A DNA stretch of 64,000 bases from Antedon bifida (Eukaryota; Echinodermata; Crinoidea; Comatulida; Antedonidae), in the NCBI GenBank assembly GCA_963402885.1, contig OY727094.1, positions 18,044,501-18,108,500 of the forward strand. The letters are read 5' to 3'. The notes beneath the pieces are model-generated. The model was not told the origin of the DNA. It worked only from the letters and a program-made list of their open reading frames with translations, and did no database searches. Positions 24,495 through 35,200 of this stretch are shown piece by piece. The position numbers and the translations under genes were made by a program. Within the stretch, counting starts at the first letter, position 1, and every line of letters begins with the position of its first letter.

Positions 24495-25450
24495 TACTTT
24501 TCAATTCAATTCAATTCAACTTTATTTCAGACAAACTGTCCATATGAAACATATAAATACAATAAAAAATAATACAAAGCATTATGTGACAACCGTCATG
24601 GAGAGAGGACTAATACTTATTTGTTGACATATAGTGCCTCTTAAAATATGTGGATTATGTTTTGAGGTTTATTGGATGTAGACTGTAGACATTATTATAT
24701 TATTGATTACTATAGTTTACAAAACAACACATTATTATGGCTATACTGATACTAGTTAATACACGTAAAAGTATACATGAGATTATATATACAAAAGTTC
24801 TGTCCATTTTCTATGCAACTTTGAATCTTTTAGAATACGAGAAAAAACACATGTAATTAAAGTATTACAGCTTTTTTCAATTTTTGTTTTGAAACAAAAA
24901 ATTGATTTCCGAATGTACTCATAGAAGGAGGGAACATGGTTATCAACAAACATAGCACTAGCACTACAGCTCCTTGAGCGTCTTAAAATCTTTCTAAGTG
25001 CGTTATTATAACAAACCTGTAATGACTTTATAGTTTTTACATTAAAATCGCACCATAAGGCCGCACAATACATACTAATACAGTATGACTTAAACAAAGT
25101 AATCTTAACATCTGTTGAGCATTTACTAAATTTCCTACAAAGAGAGTTACCTCTAATACATAATGATCGATATTGCCTTTTAATATCCAGTTCGTCCCTA
25201 GTATCATTGCTGATAACACAACCAAGGTAGGTAGTGGATTGAACGTAATTTAGTTCTTTACCACATAGAACAGTAACATTAATTGCCATTCAGTTTTCTT
25301 TTCCTAGGGCAAAAACACATGCAAATTGATTTTTTTGAATTATATAATACATCAAAGTCATTAGCAAAATCCTCACATATGTTAACCATCTTTTGGAGGG
25401 CATCTAAAGAAGGCGCAAGTAACACCATGTCATCTGCATAACTTAAGTTG
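24495..25450 (-). pseudogene. 5'-truncated LINE reverse transcriptase
   Basis: Minus strand: LSYADDMVLLAPSLDALQKM (25440-25380) carries the YADD catalytic motif. After a small frame disruption, a 168-residue open stretch (25289-24783) continues with YVQSTTYLGCVISND, RKFSKCSTDVKITLFKSYC and RKILRRSRSCSASAM, the thumb/C-terminal region of LINE polymerases. The 3' end has AATAAAG followed by TTGAA repeats (24500-24520), as in many CR1/L2-like LINE tails. No 5' part remains. The exact clade was not determined. Confidence 0.75.
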
Positions 25451-25754
25451 TTGAACTTTGTATTATTTACTTAGTGAACAAACAAACTACTAAATACTGT
25501 ATGGTACCAACAAAAGTATTTGTTTGCTATTAAGAAGTACAGTACACTAAACTCTTAAAGCAGCTATCCAAGGGTTATGAAATTCAATTTTCAAATTACT
25601 ATCAATGTACGTTGTGAGTGGAAGACAAAATAAGATAAGATTACTTCATACGGCTGTAACACTGTAGACTTACCAATATGATAATTAGGTTCAGTTAAAG
25701 TTGTCAAATCATTAGACATTCTTAGATTCATAATGACCCATTTGGAACAATTCT

Positions 25755-25876
25755 GTCTGTCTACACTATCAGACTAGTTATTGGCAAAAAAGTGTGATGT
25801 GCTCAAATATTTTAGTGATATAACATCGTGTCCACATCACATTTATATATGACATACGTTGATAGTGTAGACAGAG
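25755..25876. mobile_element. Small MITE (family shared with 39968)
   Basis: Terminal inverted repeat CTGTCTACACTATCA at both ends, about 120 bp in all. Internal words GATGTGCTCAAATAT and ACATCACAT reappear in the element at 39968-40110. Non-coding. Confidence 0.55.
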
Positions 25877-25879
25877 CTA

Positions 25880-28400
25880 GTAGTATAGTTAGTATAGCAT
25901 TTGATATTTTACTTACCTAACACTGATGAAGTCAACTAATTTTTCTGCAAATTTCAAAAAAATAAATTGATACAGTAAACTAGTCATATTGGGTTGTTTT
26001 GTGTGTGTTTATTTGTGTACAATCTTTAAATTACTGGACTGAATTATTATTGAATAATTTCAGTTTGATAACACACAATGGCTCAGTGGGTACGGTATCT
26101 ATAGTTTGTAGTTCTCTTCTACAACTTGAATTAATTATTGTAAAAGCTGATAACTGAGTGTACAATGGCTCTTTGTTTGATCAAACCTGGACAGGGGTAG
26201 CTTAATAAGCAAAATACATCACTGTAGATCACACGAGCCAGCTACTCATATAAAATGACTTTCAAAATTAACTAATTCATTTCAACAAATTCCATTAAAA
26301 CATAGTAACTTATTTCATACGGAAACTTGTAAAATGATAAATTTTCAAAACTTTTCATAAATTAATCAGGTCTAATGCTGTTACAGACTAGATTTTCAGC
26401 TTTTCAGCAACTATTTTGGCGAAACTATATGTAAAGCCATTCATACTGTGAGCCAAATCAACTCACAAATAAAGCACCTTATAAAAAATAAAAGTGTTAC
26501 ACTTTATTTGATATACACCAACGCTGATTGATTGTTCACGCTAACAAATAATAAGCATGCGCAATCCATTATATTGTGATGAGAGTGGAGCTAGCAAAAC
26601 ATCCACCCGCCATTAAAAACACGATTGGCTAAACTGAAATTCTCATAAATTGTAATAAACTGGACTTACAGTTCGATTTCTCTTACAAGAGTGCAAGTCT
26701 GTCGTTGCTGCCCTACATGCCAGAAGGCATAATGGTCGTTAAGTTTTTTTCGATCTAACGCTGGTCAAAATTTAACAAATTCGTACAACTGCTTTAACGC
26801 TATACTCACAGCAAATGCTCATAGTTGATAGTAGGCTTTCTCTGCTCACAACGTTTTCATGGTCTATGAATTTCTTTCATAGACACACAATGCATATTAA
26901 TTCTATAGAATTTCATTATAGAATCATTGTTCGACATGTACTAATTTTCCTTTCGATTTCTATTATTAAACTCTTATAACAATCCCAAGATTGTAATTGA
27001 ATACTAGAAGACAGGATGTTTTATGTAATAGTAAAATGTAAAGAGTAAAATTATATAAGATTATTTCGTTCACGTCTTGCATCGTTGGTTTTCTTCAACA
27101 GTTTTGTTTTATAAACAGTAAATAAACAAGATAGTATATAGGGTGAATTTTTAACATTATTTTATTTAATTTTATATTAATCTTTTAAAACTCAAACCAG
27201 CAAAACAATTCGCCAATAACAGGATTAACATACAAATACAGTAACGGATGATACATACGGTATACATCATATTTTGAGGCGAGACTAATATGGATGATGG
27301 AAAAATAGCAAATTATTATTTTTTGCTCAAATTTTAAATAGTTGTGGTGCAATTATGCCTTGGCTGCGTGAAAACATGGGCATATGTCACAAATGCGTAG
27401 GATGAGTTTGAATGGGAAGTCACTGAAATTGTGGAAATTGCCAAATTTGTGTCAGGGGGTACATCAGAATTTAAAATAACTCTTTAAAATAAAGTTAAAA
27501 AAATCCTTAGGCTGAAGTAAAACAATTGAGAATACGTAGGCCTACTTTCACTTCACCCGGAAATTGCATTGCATCTTTGCATTAAAAATCTCAGTATAGT
27601 TACAAATTATGAACTAATGTTTTTCATCTATAAACATCAGTTTTGCGGTCTGCGGCTGTAAGGGCCTATGTTCTTCAATTTCTTCTTCAATTTTAAGGAG
27701 CAAACTTCATAGTTGAAGGCTACTGCTCCACTAAGGGTCCCATTGTGACATCGGCAGCCAACTACGGCGCCAATTCGTCTGTCCACGACAGTGTGTGTGT
27801 ATGAATGAACTAGTACACCGGGGTAACCCCCTACAAGCGGGTGATGGTTTTCCATGGGAAGGTGCACATCTTATGAAGATATGGTATACAAGTTAGTTAG
27901 AACATTGCTGAGATGGCTATGGGGTTTTGTGTCAGGGTGTAAGAGAATAATATGAGATTATGAATTTTATAAATGAAAAACCTTAGGTAGGAAACAATTT
28001 CAGAATATGAACATGTAGAATATGAAAAAAATGATTGTGTAAAAAACATAATAGAAATAATTATTTCACTTATAAAAAAGATAAAATAAAAGGTTAAATT
28101 AAACCAGATACAGTAATTTGCTTTAAATTCAGTCGATTCACGGTACTGTATCTATTTCCGAAGTATATTTGGTAATATAACATCACATGTGTTTCACATC
28201 TAGTACTAACTTACAATGCTGAAATAATAGTAGGCCTATGCGGAGATATAGTCCAGAAAATCTATGAATAAAAGGGTGTAACCCAAAAACAAATTGCAAT
28301 AGTTTTCAAACCTGTTTTATCTGATTCAGTAGGACACTTTCTTTTCAAAATCTACCAAAATATGGTTAGTGGAACATATAATTTAGGTGTCATTAGAGGT
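25880..28400. other. Gene-free stretch, no assigned content
   Basis: AT-rich sequence with no exon-like reading frame that I can support. A patch at about 27640-27870 is richer in GC and contains a small palindromic motif (CACCGGGGTAACCCCC); it looks like an unidentified repeat or a LINE 3' region. I see no RNA gene. Confidence 0.5.
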
Positions 28401-28411
28401 CAAATATGTCA

Positions 28412-29145
28412 AATTTGGTATTAATCACTTTTTAGACTGGTATAACATATTTTATCAAATGAAGTATCATATAATAGCTATTTCAATTATCTATCTAATG
28501 ATAGCAAACTTACTATTTTTACATACACACATGATATAGTTTTTGGGTGAAAATTGTAATTTTTTTCACATTTTTATCCAAAATTAAAATTTTCCAACAA
28601 TTATATTTTAGTAAAAATATAACTTAATGACATATTTTTTAAACAAAGTTTTAAAAATATTTTGCTTATAATACAGTGACGTAAAATTTACAATATAAAA
28701 ACTAAAACGTAATTTGGTACAGAATTACAGGCATTTAAATAGAAACACTCAAAATTTGAGGTAAAATAAGAACAATTTGGTATTAATCACATTTTAGAAA
28801 TAACTTATGACTGATGTAACATATTTTATCAAACAAAGTATTATATAATATTTTTTTTAATTATGTATCTAATGATACCAAACATGATATGTTTACATGC
28901 AAAAATGCAAAGTTTTTGGGTGAAAATGGTAATTTTTAAATTTTTTTTATAAAAAATTACAATTTTTCAAGAATTATATTTTTAGTAAAAATGAAATTTA
29001 ATTACAAATTTTTTATAACACAGTTTTACCAATATTTTGCCTATAATATAGTCATTTTAACTTTACAGTATCAAAAGTGAAACGCAATTTGGTACGGAAT
29101 TACATAAATTTAAATAGAAACACTCAAAATTTGAAGTAAAATGTT
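28412..29145 (+). repeat. Two-copy tandem duplication of ~365 bp
   Basis: Both copies start at TTTGGTATTAATCAC (28417 and 28782) and run through AACATATTTTATCAAA, TTTTTGGGTGAAAAT and ATAGAAACACTCAAAATTTG in the same order. They have diverged moderately. Extremely AT-rich; no coding seen. Confidence 0.8.
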
Positions 29146-29193
29146 ACACTGGTCCAACCCAGGACAAAACTCATGGCTATTTTAATAATATTA

Positions 29194-29330
29194 TAAATTA
29201 AAAGTTACATGCTTGCTGAAGATGACATATCCACTTTAAAAAGTTGGAAAAGAACTTTTAAAAATGTTCTTTCCAAACTTTTTAAAGTGGATATGTCATC
29301 CTCAGCAAGCATGTATCTTTTAATTTAGAA
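29194..29330. repeat. Long hairpin (~60-bp arms)
   Basis: The left arm includes CATGCTTGCTGAAGATGACA and TATCCACTTTAAAAAGTT; the right arm is its complement (AACTTTTTAAAGTGGATATG, TCATCCTCAGCAAGCATG). The loop is about 15 nt. A partial third copy of the right arm lies at 29435-29500. It could be a MITE or a source of small RNA. Confidence 0.75.
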
Positions 29331-29554
29331 TGCAAGTTCGAATCCAAGATGTCCTTCAAAATCCAAGATGGCCACTAACATTTTAAATGGCTGCTAAATT
29401 GACTTTTATTTGACTTTAATTTTGTCTATTAAATAGCCTTTCTAAACTGTTTAGATGGTTATGTCATCCTCAGGCATGTATCTTAAAATTAGCATGAGAC
29501 TCAAAATTAAAAATGGCTGCCAAATTAAAAAATGGATAGTATGGGGTAAGAAGC

Positions 29555-29865
29555 GACTAACATTCTTAATAAAGGTATCTGTTTCTTAGGTTTATCGAAA
29601 ACCGAGACCACCCTATAGAACATAAATATTGAGAAATGTTGGTGAGGTCTCTACTCTATAGAACAAACATATTGAGAATGTATAGTGGGGTCAGTCTAGT
29701 CTTTTTAAGAAACCTTGATAACATAACCACCCTATTATATAACTAAATATTGATAAGTTTTAATGAGGCCACTCGTTTTAAAAAAAATCTCGAAAACATG
29801 AGGCTCCACCTAGTTAACACAATGTTGAGAATTGTTAGTCGGAGGTCCCCATTTTAATTTAAGAT
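29555..29865 (+). repeat. Degenerate ~75-bp satellite, block 1
   Basis: Repeated words GAGACCACCCTATAGAACA, ATTGAGAA and TAGTGGGGTCTC recur every 70-80 bp. The same array resumes after the inserted elements at 39262, 40100 and 41528. Confidence 0.65.
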
Positions 29866-29874
29866 TTATTTAAA

Positions 29875-30574
29875 ACAAGGCCAACAGCCATTAAGTCGCG
29901 TGCTACAATGCATAGTGATACCGGACCGACAGACAGACCAACAGACCAACAGACAGACCGACCGACCGACATAGTGAACTATACTGACCGAAATTACTGA
30001 ACATGTTTAAACGTGCTCGTATAACGTAATTTCGAGTTGAAAAGTAAGTCAAGAAAACAGAAATCGGGCAAAAAGAGTGCGCAATAACATTTAACGCGCA
30101 GTGCGCGCGCAAAAATCTGCGCACTCATGGCAATTTTGTAAACGCTTAAAATTGCCTGAAACGTACTCTTATTTCATCGAAAATAAATTTTAAGCGCGCG
30201 TACGCATGCGTTACATGCGCTACGCACGTAATTGTATTGCCATATGATGATTTATGCCCTGAAATTTATGAGTACCAAATTTTATTTAATTGTGATTCAT
30301 GGTTGTTAAGATATGATTACAAACGTGATTTCGTTAAATCGTGCGTAGACCGCGTAATTTTTTATTGCGCACCGTGAAAACATAACCACATCGATTCCTG
30401 GCCATAAGGAATATTCTGTGAAAAATTGACTTAGCTAGATTAAACTGATATCAAGATAAGGTCAGAAAGCGATAAAACGCATAGTGATACCGGACCGACA
30501 GACAGACAGACCGACAGACAGACCGACCAACTGACCGACATAGTGAACTATAGAGTCGCGTCCACGCGACTAAA
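29875..30574 (+). mobile_element. HINE-like element III with GACA/GACC microsatellites
   Basis: The 5' end is AAGGCCAACAGCC (small hairpin GGC-CAACA-GCC) then AAGTCGCGTG (29893-29902). The 3' end is hairpin GTCGCGT-CC-ACGCGAC (30555-30570) ending in CTAAAAATAAA. GACA/GACC repeats followed by CATAGTGAACTATA appear twice, at 29925-29985 and 30490-30550. The core shares CGTGCTCGTATA and GCGCGC-rich blocks with elements I and II. About 700 bp, non-coding. The young Gypsy element inserted 14 bp beyond its end. Confidence 0.6.
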
Positions 30575-30588
30575 AATAAATAAAATAT

Positions 30589-31156
30589 TGTAATATATTG
30601 TTGTTATGTTGAGGTACTTTGTAAGGAAGACTCTTTACTCGCTTTGCTGTCGTAACATATATTATTTATTCAGAATATACTTGATACAATAACTGAATAA
30701 CTAACTGACTAAGGAACAGAGGATTAGTGATGCTGGCTGTAAGGTGTTCTTCTGAAGAAGTGGCTGTGAAGTGTGTCTGGGCTCTTCTGAAACTTGGGAG
30801 TATATCGGCTTCGGTTCATTTACATATGTCACTACGTAATCTGTGAGGGTAACGATTGGTTCTAAGTTGATCCAGGGGTGTTTAAGTGGGAGTGATTAAC
30901 GGTATAATAAGGTATTTCAATGATGGATGACACTGTCAAATCTGTACTTAAATAGTGTCAATCTCTCCTGGTTTAACGATGGGATAGGTCAAATGTTAAA
31001 CTAAGTGTTTTCTTTAGGGATTCTTTTATAAACTAATGGTCATTTAAAACATCTGGACAAACTCTCCTCTGGACTTTCTGGGTCAAGTTTGTGAACTTAT
31101 TGAATTCTGATACAAAGGTTGATTTCTTAATTATAAAAGTATATCGTTACATTACA
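30589..31156 (-). repeat. 3' LTR of the young Gypsy element
   Basis: 568 bp, same ends as the 5' LTR, adjoining the purine tract at 31157. Confidence 0.95.
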
Positions 31157-31183
31157 TCCCTCTGTTTCCCTTTTTTTTTTTTT
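31157..31183 (-). other. Polypurine tract of the young Gypsy element
   Basis: On the minus strand, a run of 13 A followed by GGGAAACAGAGGGA directly abuts the 3' LTR. Almost pure purine, as expected for the plus-strand primer. Confidence 0.8.
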
Positions 31184-32271
31184 AATCTATTTGAAATATA
31201 AAAATGGTTATAATAGTGGCATGCAAAATTAAAGTTATATAAAAGAAAAAAAACATGATTATACATATAAGCAAAAATTGAGTTAGTCAAAACCATTGAC
31301 TCTGAAGTGTAACCTTATCACTTTCACTCTCTCTCTCTCTCTTAAAAAAAATGAAATTAAAACTGAATTTGGTATAAAATTTCCGGAATTTATATAAAAA
31401 TTTGGAAAAAAAAATGTATAAAGAACAAAAGTTTTCTTCAAGATCGACATAATTGTGGGTCCGTTGCATTGGAGGCATGCTACACTCGGATTACCGAAAT
31501 AAAGACATCACAACGGTTGGGTTTCCCTAAAGAACATCGGTCAAGAAGGCAACTCTTGTTAATTATGCACTCTAATCTATAATAACGGTATTCGCGTAAA
31601 TCAAACAAAATCGGTCAAAATAAAAATACAAAACTTAAAAATAGTATCTTACATTGAACATACAACAAATCGTGCGACGACTTATCGCATTCTAATGGCC
31701 TTCAAACATAAATCAATCAAATTAAAACATAAAACTCAAGAAAACTGTGGCTGATTAGCCTAAAATCAATAATTGACTCAAAATATCAAACTTAATCACT
31801 TAAAACTTTAAAAGAAACAAATGTGTGTCCCGTTGACACAAACTTATCCACAATATATCGTTATTATCACAACTTTATCGATTTAAGCATTTATATTCAC
31901 AGGTAATTACGATTTCAATCGGTCGACAAATTCGACTTTTGTACTCAATGTCAAAAAATACAATTAAAAGTACTAAGAAAATCTCCTGTTGTTATATCAA
32001 TTAATTAATGCTTGAGATTAACGACTCAAAGGTTAAACAAAATATTTGTTACAAAATGATTGTCGTTCTTTTCAATATCTCAATATATCGATCATCAAAA
32101 TTCAAAATTAATCATTATCAAACTCGTTACAAAATCAATACTTAATCATAAATTCAATTCTCTTTTAACTGAAATCACATCGTTACTAAACAAATCAAAT
32201 CAAATACGTAGACTATGCTATCATTAATTTAGCAAATGTCGTAATTAAAAAAATTCTCGCAAAAAATTAAA

Positions 32272-35200
32272 TCAGTAACTTGTTGCATTATACAAACGTT
32301 TTATGAATTGTTTTGGCGATCCACTTATCGGTATCTGTTTATCATTAATAATCTCTTTAATCAATTTATCTGTATCGTTATATCTGTCGATATTCCACCA
32401 AAATTTTCGAACATTGGATTCGTGTTTTGTTTTATCGGTGTTACATTTGGCTGAAGTCGGTTTAGAATAAGAAACTAAAACTTGGAAATGTCCTGCTTTA
32501 AATCTACCTCGGTTTAATGTCATATTTGAATCATTAGGTGCTGTCATAATTAAATTAGTTTGTTCCTTAATTTGTTCTTCTTTCATTTGGAATGGGGCTG
32601 CTAATCCCATGTTATTCTCTACACAGTCAATGTAAGGTTGCAAGTTAAGGGGTTCTACTTTAGTTGGGTGTGTAAAGGTATCTGATTGCAATTGGGTGGG
32701 TGTCCTATCATGTTCGTCGACAAATTCAACATTGGTTTCGTCATTTACTACATTAATGGTATTCTGAATTTTCTCGTTATTATCAGTGGGTTCATTCAAC
32801 AATTGCTTAAGTTTTTGGAGATGTGTAAAATTTTTGCGTTCTTTAGGCGTTCTCATAAAACAAGGTTTCAGTCTGTTATAATTGAATACGTCGCGAAGTA
32901 TTTCTCCTTTAATCGTTGCTAGGATGTAGTGTGTTCTGTCTAGTACTTCATGAATTACTAATGGTCCGACCCATTCTGCGGCGATTTTCTTTGAATTTGC
33001 CGTTAGTGAGGATGATGTTGGCTTGTATAGATATACGAGTTGTCCTACTGAGTAAATTGGACTTTTCTCTAAGCGTTGGGAAATTTTCGAGTTTTGGACG
33101 TTTTGTTGTGTTCGCTGTAATTGTAGCATTGTCTGTGAAATGTTTTGAAATTTCTTCTTGAGGTGTTCAAAGTATTCTTCATAGGAATGAGACAATCCTG
33201 AAACGGGGTTAAATGCTAATGAGGTCAAACTTGGAGGTTGGCGGCCAAAAACTAATTCGTAAGGGGAGTGGTTTCCTAGATGTGGGGATGAGAAAGAATT
33301 ATAAGCATAACATGTTGTTGATACAAATCTAACCCAATCTGTTCCGAATTGGTTAAGGTTGACCTTTAACAGGTCCGATACGGTGCGGATATGACGTTCA
33401 ACTTGTAAACTACCGTGATTATGGACGCTGATGATTTTCCTATCAATGTTAAGGGTGTTACATAAGAGTGTTAATAATTTTCCTGTAAGGGAGGTGGCTG
33501 CATCTGAAATAAGACGAGATGGGGGTCCAAAAATACTGATTACCTTTTGAATTAGTGCTTCACAAATTGTTTCGGCATCAATGGATTTCAAAGGTACACA
33601 AATCAAAAATCTAGTAATTTCATCACATACTACCATAATATGTTTAAAACCTGAAGGTGATGTTGGCATACTCTTAAAATCTAGACTGAGTGTATGAAAA
33701 GGACGGTAAGTTGCTGGTACTCGATCGTGTAAAGGACGTAATTTATCGGTTTTGGGACGAAATTGTTGACATCTGAGACACGCTTGAGTATAATTGTTGA
33801 CTTTCTCGAACATAAGGGGCATGTAAAATAATTTCCTAATAGTGAGATAAGTACGCATCGTACCTTGGTGGCTACTTAACAAATTGTCGTGATACTGAGA
33901 AATGATAGTCTCGGCTAAGTTTTCAGGAACAGCTAATTGCAATACAAATTCTCCACCTTTATCTTGGAAAAATAAACGGAATAGTAAACCGTTGCACAAT
34001 ATGTACTGCTCTGACTTATTCTGAACTGCACGAGCTGCTTTCTTATCAGCTGGAAGGATATCATGAGCTAAATAATCGTAAACTGGCTTAAAAAATGGTG
34101 AAGTTTCTTGTTCAACACGTAATTGTTTAACATCTACTGGGAGGTTATAATCTCTAATTATCTTTCTTTGAATAACATCCATTAATCTATCCAAGTCTTG
34201 TTGTTTTGGGATGTGTGCTGATTTAAATTCAGTTATGTTGGGTACTAGTGGTTTGGGCGATGTATACAATTCAACTGGTACATTTCGATGTGTAGTATCT
34301 TTGCTTTGCTTATTATTTTTGTCTACTAGTCTTTCCTCTGGAGGTTGTCGAATGTTTACATTGCGTATTGGGGGTGGCGTTACGATAGGTGGTGATCGAT
34401 TTGTGTTTGTTTGTTGTCTCGTGATTATCTGTGGTGTAGCGGTAGGTTGAGGTGTAGGTCGCGTGTTTGTTGTCACTGGATTTTGATTAATGACAGGCGT
34501 TTGTACTGGTTTGGATTTATGTAGGTCAGGTATATTTATTCCCATTTTCTTAGCATAAGACCTTGTTACTGGTCTGCTACTAGTAGATGTGTTTGTAATC
34601 GGGTTAAGAGATTCAGTCTCTGTAATATTAAATGCAATGGGTACAACTTGATCAATTTCGGAATCGTCGTCACGAGGGGCTCGGGAGAGAAAATCTGCTA
34701 AAACTAATTCAGTTCCTTTCTTATAACCAATTTGGAAAATGTATCCGGATAATCGTAATATTAGTTTCTGTAAACGGGGTGTACATGGCTGATCTTTTGA
34801 ATTCCAAATTTGTACAATTGCTGAGTGGTCTACGAATGCATCAAATTCGCAACCCTTTAGTAAGTGTCGAAATGCTGAAACATTAATGTAAAGTCCGAAT
34901 AATTCTAATTCTGTGACGCTATATCGTTGACAGGCTTGTGGTAAGATTTTGGAATAATAACCTATTATGTGTTCTTTGCCGTTTACTGTTTGTGTTAAAT
35001 ATGAACCTGTTGCGGTTCTTGAAGTGTCGCTATATAGCGTAAATCTACCTTCTTTTCTAGGCATTTGAAGAGTAGGTGGTTTAACCATTAATTGTTTAAT
35101 TTCGTCAAATGCTTTCTGGTGTTCAGTAGACCAAACAAATTTTCGGCGTTTACTTGCGAGTGTATGTAACGGACGTAAAATTGATTGTATTTGAGGGAAA

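Noticed and set aside
25665..25735. Alternative first coding exon of the Roco gene (ATG with GTAAGT donor)
   Set aside because: Its phase 1 end would create a stop on joining to 23516-23436; the exon at 24336-24313 fits both phase and ankyrin register.
27637..27867. 76-codon open stretch on the minus strand in a GC-richer patch
   Set aside because: No domain, no splice support, and the patch looks like part of a repeat.
29920..30550. CRISPR-like regular GACA/GACC repeats
   Set aside because: They are a 4-8 bp microsatellite without spacers, in an animal genome.
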